Shown here: piece by piece, positions 15,096 through 24,091 of the stretch
How positions within the stretch are numbered: position 1 is the stretch's first letter
How the letters are laid out: each line of letters starts with the position of its first letter
DNA from: Companilactobacillus nantensis DSM 16982
GTDB taxonomy: Bacteria; Bacillota; Bacilli; Lactobacillales; Lactobacillaceae
NCBI RefSeq assembly: GCF_001435815.1
Contig: NZ_AZFV01000012.1
Span: 1 to 39,138, forward strand
Length of the DNA: 39,138 nucleotides
Direction: 5' to 3'
Notes under the pieces: model-generated
Told to the model about the DNA's origin: nothing
Seen by the model: the letters and a program-made list of their open reading frames with translations, nothing else
Databases searched by the model: none
Made by a program: the position numbers and the translations under genes

Positions 15096-15217
15096 TAATA
15101 ATAAAGATTGCACCTCTATCTGATTACAAAACATTATAAATAAATGTTAAGATAGTAGCAAGTAGTGTTTCGTATATTATTAATTTATTTTAATTTGACG
15201 TTTCCGGGGGAAGACAC

Positions 15218-16581
15218 ATGTTGGAGCAAATTTTCTTAGTTAAGCAAGACGTTGAGAAATACCGAATGCTTACAGTTATAAAATCATTACCTCCTCGTGA
15301 AGTAAACTTAAGTAATATTAGTAGCAGACTGCAATTCACATATCAAAAAACTTACAATATTTTTCAAGCACTGCTGGAAGATCTAGCCGAAGTCGCTCCT
15401 GACATCGACCCATCCGATACAAAAATTGAATCGATTGACTTTACCAAAATTGCCATCGATACTTACCGACTATTTTTGGTTAAAAACTCAGTTGTTTTCC
15501 AAGCCTTCAATTACGGATTAACTAGTTCCAATCCTTCATTTGAAAACTTCAGTAATGAACATTTCACTAGTAAATCTACACTCAATCGGCGGATGTCGAA
15601 GTTCCGGGCTTTCTTAAAAAACTTTGGTCTCAATTAACATTCAACAATCCAATCGTCCACTTCCAGTTCAAATATTTCCTAGCAATTTCTAGAATTCGTT
15701 TAATCAAACGTAATTATATTGAGGAACTACCTTATTACAGTGATGTTTTCGGTGACCAAACTTTAGGTGAAGATATTTTGACACATGAGGATTATCCAAT
15801 CGTGCCCATCACTGCTTTGGATAACGAAAACAAGCTAGTCAACTTGTTTAGAAAGACAGCCTTTCAACCAAGTGACAAAGCATTCGAGGAACCAATTAAC
15901 GCTGACGCAAGAATTAATCCTAAGTTTTATGCGCTCGTTTATCACTTTATAGATTTCTTGAAAGAGCATTATAACGACGATATGACGGTCTACCATAATC
16001 AAAGAACTTTGAAACATATCATGACTTATGTAACGCGTGATATTGTCTTCTATTACATCATGGCGCCTTACTCCCTGATGCATTTGGATACAATGTATGA
16101 CAGCAATAATGAGGATACTTATACTGATCTTTATAAAGATATTTACACGTTCTTCTCCAATGTTGATCAAAATGAATTTCCAGGGATTTATAACGCTGCC
16201 GAATTGATTTCACGGAATCTTTTCCAAGTCTTACCTAGTTATATTTCAACTATTAGAGCTGAAGATATTATTAAGGTTAAGGTTTTGATTGATCCTGGTA
16301 ACCAAGCAGCCGAAGTTGTCTTGAGAAATATCAGTACCTTGAAGTTTGTTGAAATCGTTCCCAATGAAGTCTTTGAAGATGTTGATGTTTTAATTACTTC
16401 ATTAGATGTTCTTCCATTAGATATCGAAAAGAAGAAATATCCAAGTAACCTTAAAGTTATTTCATGGGATATTTCCTCACAAAGACCTGATTATATCTGG
16501 TTATTAATCCAATTAAATCAAGTTTACGTCCGCAAAATGAAGGATAAAATTGAAAATAGTAAAAAGAAAAAAGCTTTATAA
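15218..16581 (+). pseudogene. Mga-like transcriptional regulator, split by a frameshift
   Basis: The first frame (15218-15637, 139 codons) has the Mga-type N-terminal helix-turn-helix half and ends FRAFLKNFGLN-stop. The second (to 16581) continues in the -1 frame and is open from just before the stop: SQLTFNNPIVHF, then a helical middle domain and an EIIB-like C-terminal part (KVKVLIDPGNQAAEVVLRN). Adding one T at about 15633 would read GLNLTFNNP, a smooth Mga-type sequence, so a one-base deletion or sequencing error in a T run is the simplest explanation. A slippery A-AAA-AAC heptamer in the right phase lies 12 nt before the stop. The intact protein would have about 454 residues. GGGGGA precedes the start. 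It may once have controlled neighbouring surface genes, as Mga relatives do. Confidence 0.8.
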
Positions 16582-16591
16582 AACTTGATAT

Positions 16592-16635
16592 GAAAGTGTT
16601 TTGAAATCAATTTTGATTTTAAAGCACTTTTTTTG
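16592..16635 (+). terminator. Intrinsic terminator
   Basis: AAAGTG with CACTTT and inner GAAATCA/TGATTT pairing are followed by T7. It ends the Mga-like transcript. Confidence 0.75.
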
Positions 16636-16697
16636 TTGCATTTTTAAAATAGAGAACTATAATCGTATTTGTAAATTGATAGTGAGTACTCACTATC
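16636..16697 (+). promoter_or_regulatory. Promoter and 20-bp palindromic TetR-type operator
   Basis: TTGCAT (16636-16641) and TATAAT (16658-16663) are 16 bp apart. The perfect palindrome GATAGTGAGTACTCACTATC (16678-16697) begins about where transcription should start. Its TGAGTACTCA core is of the kind bound by TetR-family repressors; the TetR gene at 17062 is the obvious candidate. Confidence 0.75.
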
Positions 16698-16716
16698 ATA
16701 CAAAGGAGAGGATATT

Positions 16717-16986
16717 ATGTTTACAACAATGTTTTGGATTTTAGCAATTTGGTTCGTAGTTAATGTTATTTGGATGTGGTTCGTAACAGATAATCAAAAC
16801 CTCCAAAAGACTTTTGCTTGGATTAACGTCGTTGCCGTTATCGTGGGATTCTGGGTTTACTTTGGTGTTGCTAAGGTCAGTGGGATCGACACATGGTTCA
16901 ATATCTTGAACTACGTCAACATCGTCTTAGCCATCGTTCAATTCTACTATGGTTACAGAAACAACAATAACATCAAACATGCTTAA
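16717..16986 (+). CDS. Small membrane protein of unknown function
   Basis: This 89-residue protein has three predicted hydrophobic helices (about 4-22, 31-50 and 59-80) and a short basic tail (YGYRNNNNIKHA). It resembles no enzyme I know. AAAGGAGAGG precedes the start. It directly follows the palindromic operator and is followed 75 bp later by a TetR-family regulator, so it is probably the repressed gene of a two-gene regulon. A role in membrane stress or transport is possible but not shown. Confidence 0.75.
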   Translation: MFTTMFWILAIWFVVNVIWMWFVTDNQNLQKTFAWINVVAVIVGFWVYFGVAKVSGIDTWFNILNYVNIVLAIVQFYYGYRNNNNIKHA

Positions 16987-17061
16987 AGAAATTTTTGAAG
17001 TCTACCTCTTGCGTTCCGTTTAGGATAGAATGGAACTATTAATATAAAAGAGGTATTGCAT

Positions 17062-17709
17062 ATGGAAGATCAATTTGATATTTACCGTGAAACCGAAGTT
17101 ATCGAAAAATTAACACCGAAACAAAAATTGATTTTCCAATCGGCCATTGACCTGTTTTCTGAACGTGGCTATGCCAATACCTCGACTAAAGAAATTTCTG
17201 AACATGCGGGTGTTTCCGAAGGCAGCATTTTTCGTAAGTTTAAGAATAAAGAAGAATTGTTGATGGCCATCTTAACTCCATTGACTCATAAGATTCTACC
17301 CCAGGATTTTAATCAGTTTTCTCGTACTGCTTATCAAGATGGCAGTCTCAATTTGAAATTTTTCTTAACAACTATGATTAGTGAACGTATCAACTTATTT
17401 AAGTACAACCATAAAACAATGAAGATTTTTTTAAATGAGTTTATCTACGATCAAAAGATTCATGACCGCTTGATTGAGAGCATCCCTAAAAAATCTTTTA
17501 AACAGTTCAACGAGGTGCTAGATTTCTTAAAAGCAAAAAATCTACTGATTGATTGGGACAATCTCGAGATTTTCAGATTTCTCGCCGCAAATATTTTAGG
17601 CTACTTGATTCAACATTATATTATCGTTGACCCTAATAAGTGGAACGAAACTTTGGAAATAGAACATGTGACGGATTTCATTGTTAAGGGCTTAACCCCT
17701 GACAAATAG
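17062..17709 (+). CDS. TetR/AcrR family transcriptional regulator
   Basis: The ATG at 17062 is chosen because GAGG lies 8 nt upstream; a TTG two codons earlier is too close. The product has 215 residues with an N-terminal TetR helix-turn-helix (TKEISEHAGVSEGSIFRKFKNKEELL, about residues 42-67). The remainder is helical and should bind a ligand and dimerise. It probably represses the small membrane protein gene, and itself, through the palindrome at 16678-16697. Confidence 0.88.
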   Translation: MEDQFDIYRETEVIEKLTPKQKLIFQSAIDLFSERGYANTSTKEISEHAGVSEGSIFRKFKNKEELLMAILTPLTHKILPQDFNQFSRTAYQDGSLNLKFFLTTMISERINLFKYNHKTMKIFLNEFIYDQKIHDRLIESIPKKSFKQFNEVLDFLKAKNLLIDWDNLEIFRFLAANILGYLIQHYIIVDPNKWNETLEIEHVTDFIVKGLTPDK

Positions 17710-17724
17710 ATATTTCGCCAATAT

Positions 17725-17770
17725 AAAAACACTGAAAAATCGCAAATTTGATTTTTTCAGTGTTTTTTTT
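17725..17770. terminator. Bidirectional terminator
   Basis: AAAAACACTGAAAAA (17725-17739) pairs with the TTTTTTCAGTGTTTTT stretch at 17752-17767. It serves the TetR gene and the convergent surface-protein gene. Confidence 0.85.
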
Positions 17771-19823
17771 AATATTCTTGAACGTCATTGACACAAACAA
17801 ATTCATTTGTTGCTACACGGTAATATTTCACATTATTAATGTATGTATACCGATCAGTATACCAATCACTGTTTGCTTGAAGAGCTCGATCCGTAACTGC
17901 TTTACCACTTGAAGTTACTAAGTTTGCGATTGTGCCATTATTAACTTGAATATTGATGGCATGGTTGTAATAAAGATAAACATCGTTTTCCTTGACCCAT
18001 TGATTTGTAGCAACGCGGTAGTATTTAATACCATTCAGAGTCATTAGGCTATCGGTATACCAATCACTATTTGGAGCTAATTTTCGGTCAGCGATAGTCT
18101 CACCATTATCATCATATAATTGAACCTCTGGGGCATCTTTATATGTATTTAGAGTTTCTTCAACTCCTTCCACTTCGCGAGTTGAAGTAGAACCGGAACC
18201 CGATCCGGAATTTGAATTGTTTTCAGATGGCTTTTTATCGTACACAAGGTGGAAGTCAAATCCAGATCCAGTTCCTTCGAGTAAACTTTCATCCAAATGA
18301 TCATCTTCAATATCAAGAATGCTTCCAATCATCGAAGTTATATACGTAAATCCGGTATCATCATTATCATTTGCTATATAATATGGCTGGCTATTATCCT
18401 TTGAGGGATCGGTAATTTGTTCAGGATTATACTCAAAAGCATAACTACCTTTGCCTGTACTTTCATCACCAGAAATAAATTTTCCGTAGCCATCTAATTT
18501 ACTAAACTGATTTGAAAAATCAATCTCTTTTGTTTCAAGATCTCCTTTTGGCAAATTAATTTCAATCGGATCACCAAAAGAATTTCCATTCATATCTTCT
18601 GCATATATTTTAATAATATATGGCTTATAATTTGTCCACGCCGTTGCAGTAACATCATCAGAGATTCCATCATATATAGCCACTAAATCAGCAGTATTTT
18701 TATATTCAGAGGGTGACGATGATGATATCCATCCAGTACTACCGGCAGACATATCTCGGTTATCACGCATCCCCACACCAAGGCCGGAGTTTGTTAATTT
18801 GCTTCTATTTGATAACACCAGATATTGTAAATCCGTGACGCCTTTCAAAAAATCTTTATTTTTATCGGTTTCAGACATATCTAACAATGCTATTTGAAGT
18901 AATTTTATTTTGGAGTCACCTTCAAACATGGAAGTATAATCCATTTTCGATTTATCAGCTTGACTCATACCTGTATTGGGTGGGAAAGATACTGCCTCGA
19001 GTGATGTATCTTGATAGAACATATGGGAAAAATTAGTCATATTGGTCCACATCCATGGACTAGTGTTTACATTTTTAAGACTACTATCCCCCGCAAACAT
19101 ATAACTCATATCAGTAGTATTAGTGGTATCGAAATTTTCTTCGTTGAAAATCGTTTCCAAACTAGTAAAATTTCTAAATAATCCTGAAGTACTAGTCCCT
19201 GCTACCACTTTTTCCGTAGAATAATTTCCAAATGAAATTCTCTTTATCGTACTTCTTAAACTCTCACTCCACGGATTGTTATCTGTTGTACCATCGTAAC
19301 TAGTGTTGTCTAAAGTACCACCGTTCAAATATAATGTTCGACCGGCAGTGTCGTCTTTAACTTCCCAGTTAACGCTCCCCCAAGTCCCAGACATTTCTTC
19401 TGAATTAGGTTCATCAACATCGGAATTTGTTGCTTGTCCATTTGATGCTTGGTCTTTCGATACAGTTGGCAACGAATTACTTCCGTCTACTTCATTTATT
19501 CCAGCTGATTCAGTTGCTGGCGTTGGAGTAGTGGACTCAGTTACTTCAGAAACAGCTCGATTTTTAACTTCAGACGTTACTCCTTCTGTTGGAACTGAAA
19601 TTTCAGTAGCTACTGTAGTATCAGATTGATTTACTGATTGTGTTTCAGAGGTTGCTTGACTTGGTGTCACATCAGCTTTTACAACCGTCAATTGGGAAAC
19701 ACCAAATAAAGCTAATCCCCCTACAAGCCCTAAAGTCGACTTAGTTACCCAATTTTTACCGCTCTTATACATTTTCTTTCTTAAAACAATATTTGAACCA
19801 TGCTTCAACTGCTGAAATCTCAT
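17769..19823 (-). CDS. Secreted BspA/DUF285-type surface protein with SLAP anchor domains
   Basis: The protein has 684 residues. The N-terminus has the KxYKxGKxW signal-peptide pattern (KKMYKSGKNWVTKS), a hydrophobic segment and cleavage near VVKAD. A Ser/Thr/Glu-rich linker (about 50-145) follows. Residues about 150-370 contain DUF285 BspA-like leucine-rich repeats (FRNFTSLETIFNEENFDT, TTDMSYMFAGDSSLKNVNTS). A beta-rich region and a Gly/Ser linker come next. Two C-terminal SLAP repeats end the protein (NSDWYTDSLMTLNGIKYYRV and NSDWYTDRYTYINNVKYYRV); such repeats bind secondary cell-wall polymers in S-layer proteins. It is thus non-covalently attached to the wall and may act in adhesion. The neighbouring gene is a paralogue with the same layout. 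Confidence 0.88.
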   Translation of the reverse strand: MRFQQLKHGSNIVLRKKMYKSGKNWVTKSTLGLVGGLALFGVSQLTVVKADVTPSQATSETQSVNQSDTTVATEISVPTEGVTSEVKNRAVSEVTESTTPTPATESAGINEVDGSNSLPTVSKDQASNGQATNSDVDEPNSEEMSGTWGSVNWEVKDDTAGRTLYLNGGTLDNTSYDGTTDNNPWSESLRSTIKRISFGNYSTEKVVAGTSTSGLFRNFTSLETIFNEENFDTTNTTDMSYMFAGDSSLKNVNTSPWMWTNMTNFSHMFYQDTSLEAVSFPPNTGMSQADKSKMDYTSMFEGDSKIKLLQIALLDMSETDKNKDFLKGVTDLQYLVLSNRSKLTNSGLGVGMRDNRDMSAGSTGWISSSSPSEYKNTADLVAIYDGISDDVTATAWTNYKPYIIKIYAEDMNGNSFGDPIEINLPKGDLETKEIDFSNQFSKLDGYGKFISGDESTGKGSYAFEYNPEQITDPSKDNSQPYYIANDNDDTGFTYITSMIGSILDIEDDHLDESLLEGTGSGFDFHLVYDKKPSENNSNSGSGSGSTSTREVEGVEETLNTYKDAPEVQLYDDNGETIADRKLAPNSDWYTDSLMTLNGIKYYRVATNQWVKENDVYLYYNHAINIQVNNGTIANLVTSSGKAVTDRALQANSDWYTDRYTYINNVKYYRVATNEFVCVNDVQEY

Positions 19824-19943
19824 TGTCCTCTACCCCCTCAGGTATTCGAAAGTTTCATTATTTATTTTATATAAATAATATAACCACCATATTACGAATG
19901 TGTAAATCCACAAATCAATTATTTTATATGATTTTTTTTATAA

Positions 19944-19992
19944 AAAAATGAGTTCAATCAGAATTTTAAATTCTAGATTAAACTCATTTTAA
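19944..19992 (-). terminator. Intrinsic terminator
   Basis: AAAATGAGTT pairs with AACTCATTTT (19981-19990), with inner AGAATTT/AAATTCT pairing, just after the stop of the second surface-protein gene. Confidence 0.75.
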
Positions 19993-21750
19993 TTAATATT
20001 CTGCAACTTGATTTGCACTTACAAATTCATTTGTTGCTACGCGGTAATACTTCACATCATTGATATAAATATATTTGTCTGTATACCAATTGCTCAACGG
20101 TTGTAAAGCTCTGTCAGTTACTGTCTCACCCTCATCAGTTACTAATGTGGCGGTTGTACCAGCATTAACCCGAACTTTTGAGGCACTTGGATAATAAAGA
20201 TATACATCGTTGGCTTTAGCCCATTGATTTGTAGCAACTCGATAGTATTTATCTTTATTTAATTGCATTGATTCATCTGTATACCAATCACTATTTGGAG
20301 ATAATTTGCGGTCTGTCAGAATACTTCCATTGTCATCGTATAATTGAACTTCTGGTTTTTCTGCATACGTGGAAACTCGTTCTTCTATGCCTTCAATTTC
20401 ACGGTTGGTTGATGAACTCCCTGAGGAAGAATTAGCATTTTCCTTTGCAGGATATACGAGATAATAAGTATACGTTAGTCCTGATAAGTCTTCAGTAGTC
20501 ATTGCATTTGAAGTAAATCTTGAAAAAAACTTATTAACATCACTAGTTGCTCCAAAGTATTTCAAGGTAAGAAATAGTCTCCCTTGACTGTCTTTTTCAG
20601 CATCCCAAATATCGGGAGTTATCCGAGATGAATAGAGCCTACTAACAAGCTGATTTCCAGATTCATCTAAAATAACTTTGCCATTTGAATTTATGTTAGT
20701 AAGTCCTTTATAAAATTCTGATGAATCAGGTTTTAACTTTCCTTCAGAATCAATTGGTGAGTAAAAATTAGTTGATCCCAGTACCTTTCCATTTGTATCT
20801 TCACCAATAACACTAATTGTAAATGGAGCATAATTATGCCACGTTGTAGTATCGGTAATTGTACTGGCTCCATTGTAAAGTGCAATTAAATCACTTGTAT
20901 TTTTGGGTGTTAATCCTTTGACACTCCACATATATCCATTTGTTTCATTATGTTGGCCTACATTTAAACCTGAATTAGTAAGTTTAGTACTTGGAGATAA
21001 TACCAAAGTGTCGATATTTGTATCATTTCCTAGCATATTATCAATACTAGCCGTTTTTTTGATATCCATTGCCGATAAGTCTAAACTTGTCAGATTAGTA
21101 CAATCACTAAAAAGATTGCTTAAGTCATCGGTATTACTTACATCTAGGTTAGACAACCCATTAATTGCAGTAACATTTTTAAACCCTTCGAACAAACCAG
21201 TAGCACTTTTCCCTGCAACCACTTTACCTGTTTTTCCAGTGCCATCATCTCCAATAGTAATTGAAGTAGCATTTTGCTTTAAATAATCATTAGAAGTACC
21301 CCAAGGATTACTATCAGAACTTATTTCATTCAAATCACCAGCTGAAACATATAATGATTTATTTTTGAAATTCCATTGAACGTTCGCAACCGTTCCAGAA
21401 GATTGTTCACTTGCATCATTTGAATCTTGATCAACACTCGGTTGATCAGCAGTCTGTACCTGTTTTGTTTCTGGTGCTGGATTTAGATTTGTTTTATCTT
21501 GTAACTCAGGCTCTGAATTGTCGTACAATTGTTCTTTAATACCGGCCTGTGTAGTAACCCCAGTATCAGCCTGAGGATTATTATTATCATTGTTTACATC
21601 AGCCTTCACCACGATACTTTGAGATACACCCAATAAAGCTAATACTCCTGCTAAGCTCACAGTAGATTTTATGGCCCAATTTCTGCCATTAATGTACATT
21701 CTCTTCTTTAAATTCATATTTGAGTTTTTCTTTAACTGTTGAAATTTCAT
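19993..21750 (-). CDS. Secreted BspA/DUF285-type surface protein with SLAP anchor domains (paralogue)
   Basis: The protein has 585 residues with the same plan as its neighbour: a KxYKxGKxW-like signal peptide with the weaker form RMYINGRNW, cleavage near VVKADV, an acidic Gln/Asn/Ser linker, DUF285 repeats (LSNLDVSNTDDLSNLFSD, CTNLTSLDLSAMDIKK), a variable beta region, and two SLAP repeats. The SLAP repeats are nearly identical to those of the other copy, while the middle regions differ. This fits duplication followed by divergence of the exposed part. GGGGAG precedes the start. It probably attaches non-covalently to the cell wall. Confidence 0.88.
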   Translation of the reverse strand: MKFQQLKKNSNMNLKKRMYINGRNWAIKSTVSLAGVLALLGVSQSIVVKADVNNDNNNPQADTGVTTQAGIKEQLYDNSEPELQDKTNLNPAPETKQVQTADQPSVDQDSNDASEQSSGTVANVQWNFKNKSLYVSAGDLNEISSDSNPWGTSNDYLKQNATSITIGDDGTGKTGKVVAGKSATGLFEGFKNVTAINGLSNLDVSNTDDLSNLFSDCTNLTSLDLSAMDIKKTASIDNMLGNDTNIDTLVLSPSTKLTNSGLNVGQHNETNGYMWSVKGLTPKNTSDLIALYNGASTITDTTTWHNYAPFTISVIGEDTNGKVLGSTNFYSPIDSEGKLKPDSSEFYKGLTNINSNGKVILDESGNQLVSRLYSSRITPDIWDAEKDSQGRLFLTLKYFGATSDVNKFFSRFTSNAMTTEDLSGLTYTYYLVYPAKENANSSSGSSSTNREIEGIEERVSTYAEKPEVQLYDDNGSILTDRKLSPNSDWYTDESMQLNKDKYYRVATNQWAKANDVYLYYPSASKVRVNAGTTATLVTDEGETVTDRALQPLSNWYTDKYIYINDVKYYRVATNEFVSANQVAEY

Positions 21751-21852
21751 CTTTAAACTCCCCTGATAAGATTAATTTTAGCACTATAAAATTAAATAAT
21801 TCGTATAATTTATATATAAAATTATTCTCAAGATATAGGAATTTTTTTACAA

Positions 21853-21894
21853 TAAAAAAGCTATTCTCGCAATTGAGAAATAGCTTTCTTTTTA
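21853..21894 (-). terminator. Intrinsic terminator of the WxL-interacting gene pair
   Basis: AAAAAAGCTATTCTC pairs with GAGAAATAGCTTTCTTTTT, with one unpaired region. It lies at the 3' end of the minus-strand gene starting at 23019. Confidence 0.75.
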
Positions 21895-23019
21895 TTTCTT
21901 ATGACGTGACGATCTAGTACCATCATCATTACCAGATCTAGTTGTCTTATTTGGTGTATTAGGTTTCTTAGGTAATCTAAAGTTCATCTTACCACGGCCA
22001 CCTTTAGGTCCATTTCCTTTATTACGTTGTGAGTAATAGAGATACATCCATGCAGCCACCGCAATTAAAACAATGATTCCAATAATAATTCCGATCCACT
22101 GTTTATTATGTGTTTGTGGTTTAGGTTTAGCCGCATCATTAACGTTATCGACTTGTCTTTGTTTAACCGTAATTGTGTAATTAAATTCTTTAGCAAAGCC
22201 ATTTTCATTCTTCAACGAAATATGAGCTTTATATGTTCCTGCATCTAACTTCTTAATCGGAATAAAGTAGTCAAATTGCGAATTAGGAGCGAACTGAAGG
22301 TTTTCTGCTGAATAGTTGGTAGTTTTACTACCGTTGGTTATTTCAGCCTTTAAAGCCACTTTATTGACGTTTACAGGTGCTGTGTTGTCTAACTTGTAAG
22401 CAATTCCGGTTGATCCGGCCACAGCTTTGGGAGCAGCTGAAGTTAAGTGCATGTCAGGCATCACACCATCGTCTTTTGAACGAAGAACGACTCCTTTAAC
22501 ATAACGAACTTGGTTCTTAATGTTGATATTCTTAGATTTTGTTGGACTGACTGAAGCAGTCGTTGTGACACCACCTAAAATAATCCCAGCATATTCAGAA
22601 CTAGGTGATTTAACTTTAAACTCAACTGTCTTATTCTCACCATTGTCGAGTTTAACAACCTTTTTACGCTTACCCTCAACTAATGATGTTAAAGAAGGCA
22701 ATTTCGACTTGTACAACTTAGTGTTGTATTTATCATAACCAATAACACCAGAGTCAGCGGTATAGGCATTGTTAACTTCAGCAGTGACTGTAATAGGCTT
22801 ACTACCAGTGTTAGCAATCAAAACTTTCAAAGTTTGTTCTTTGTTAGGCTCAACTTTCAAGTCAAAATAAGACTCATCTTTGTTAATTTGATTATCTGGC
22901 AAAATCGCTTGAATCGCATAGGACTTGTCAGGTGCAGCTTTAACCGTTGTTGTGAATGGCAAAAGCGTCGTAATCAATAGTAATAATGTTGAAAAAAATA
23001 CAATTATTCGTTTCTTCAT
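21892..23019 (-). CDS. WxL-interacting-type protein (DUF916/DUF3324), copy 3
   Basis: The protein has 375 residues. It has a signal peptide (KKRIIVFFSTLLLLITTLLPF), a DUF916 domain (about 30-165), a DUF3324 domain (about 170-290) and one C-terminal membrane helix (WIGIIIGIIVLIAVAAWMYL). A basic cytoplasmic tail rich in Lys, Arg and Asn ends the protein. Proteins of this family bind peptidoglycan through the first domain and WxL proteins through the second. TAGGAG precedes the start. The gene lies 6 bp after another family member, so the two are co-transcribed. Confidence 0.9.
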   Translation of the reverse strand: MKKRIIVFFSTLLLLITTLLPFTTTVKAAPDKSYAIQAILPDNQINKDESYFDLKVEPNKEQTLKVLIANTGSKPITVTAEVNNAYTADSGVIGYDKYNTKLYKSKLPSLTSLVEGKRKKVVKLDNGENKTVEFKVKSPSSEYAGIILGGVTTTASVSPTKSKNINIKNQVRYVKGVVLRSKDDGVMPDMHLTSAAPKAVAGSTGIAYKLDNTAPVNVNKVALKAEITNGSKTTNYSAENLQFAPNSQFDYFIPIKKLDAGTYKAHISLKNENGFAKEFNYTITVKQRQVDNVNDAAKPKPQTHNKQWIGIIIGIIVLIAVAAWMYLYYSQRNKGNGPKGGRGKMNFRLPKKPNTPNKTTRSGNDDGTRSSRHKK

Positions 23020-23025
23020 AAATTT

Positions 23026-24006
23026 TTAACTCCTACCTGAATACCAAATGGCCCAGAAAATTAGGAAAATAATTGATACTAAAACACAAACAATCAAGAT
23101 ATAGGTCGTGGTCTTGTTGTAGATCAAGCCTTTACAACGTTTGTTGATGTTGTTGGCTTGGTCTTGTGTGATGGTGTAAGTCTTGTGGAACGTCCATGTT
23201 GCTTTGCCACTGCGGGCTGCACCTTTTACTACGTAGGTTCCGGCTTTGATGGGTGTGGTATTTTGATCAAAGTCTACTGGAATCCTTGAGTTGGGTGCAA
23301 CTTTTGGATATGTTAAATCAGCCGTCATTTTTTTGTCACCAAGATTGAATCTATCTAACCAACTCTTACGTTTGACAGTCATGTGGACAATTACATTTTT
23401 CATAATACCGGGTTCTTTATTTTGAAGATTAACAATGATGTGAGGTTGTTTTTGAATAACATCCAGTCCTAAGTTATGAAGGGTTATAATTCCCCCAACT
23501 GGTTTGTTTGACCCAGTTATCCAAACTGGAATATCTGCGTTACCTCCGACGCTTTTACTAATATCATAAATATTAAAACCGCCCAAAATCAAATTATCAA
23601 TCTCACCAGCTGGTAATTTAACTTTAAAAGAAACATCTTTAGTTTTATTAGTCTCAACCACAACTGTCTTAGCTTTGGTCATATCAGAAAAAGCATACTT
23701 TAATCCATATTGACCAGACTTCACATTATCAGTGTATACAATTTTGCCATCCATTGAAGTTGTCGCATTGGTTGGTACAATTCTCAATCGGACATTTCTA
23801 ATGCCAAAATTAGCAAATGAAATTCTTAAAGTACGAGTGGAATTTGGTTTCCCTATTATTTGAAATCGATCAGTTATATCTGAATCACCAATCAATGGTG
23901 TAACTGTAATTCCATCAATGTCAGCCTTAGCAGTTTGAGGAATCATGATAAATCCAATAAATGTAAAGACCAACATTGATATAATATATACAATTTTTTT
24001 TCTCAT
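23026..24006 (-). CDS. WxL-interacting-type protein (DUF916/DUF3324), copy 2
   Basis: I choose the ATG at 24006 (MRKKIVYIISMLVFTFIGF), preceded by AGAGG, giving 326 residues. It has a signal peptide, a DUF916 domain (GITVTPLIGDSD, TRTLRISFANFGIRNVRLR) and a DUF3324 domain (VIVHMTVKRKSW, RIPVDFDQNTTPIKAGTY). A C-terminal membrane helix (TTYILIVCVLVSIIFLIFWA) is followed by a very short tail (IWYSGRS), unlike the long tails of copies 1 and 3. It is the first gene of a pair with copy 3. Its repeat-level divergence suggests it serves a different WxL partner. Confidence 0.88.
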   Translation of the reverse strand: MRKKIVYIISMLVFTFIGFIMIPQTAKADIDGITVTPLIGDSDITDRFQIIGKPNSTRTLRISFANFGIRNVRLRIVPTNATTSMDGKIVYTDNVKSGQYGLKYAFSDMTKAKTVVVETNKTKDVSFKVKLPAGEIDNLILGGFNIYDISKSVGGNADIPVWITGSNKPVGGIITLHNLGLDVIQKQPHIIVNLQNKEPGIMKNVIVHMTVKRKSWLDRFNLGDKKMTADLTYPKVAPNSRIPVDFDQNTTPIKAGTYVVKGAARSGKATWTFHKTYTITQDQANNINKRCKGLIYNKTTTYILIVCVLVSIIFLIFWAIWYSGRS

Positions 24007-24045
24007 AATTATCCTCTGAACGTTAACTTCTAACATCTATAATAC

Positions 24046-24076
24046 TAAAAAAGCTGTTCCAAGTCTTGGAACAGCC
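24046..24076 (-). terminator. Intrinsic terminator
   Basis: GCTGTTCCAAG pairs with CTTGGAACAGC with a one-base centre, followed on the minus strand by T6. It separates copy 1 from copies 2 and 3 of the WxL-interacting genes. Confidence 0.8.
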
Positions 24077-24091
24077 CAATTTAATTATTTA

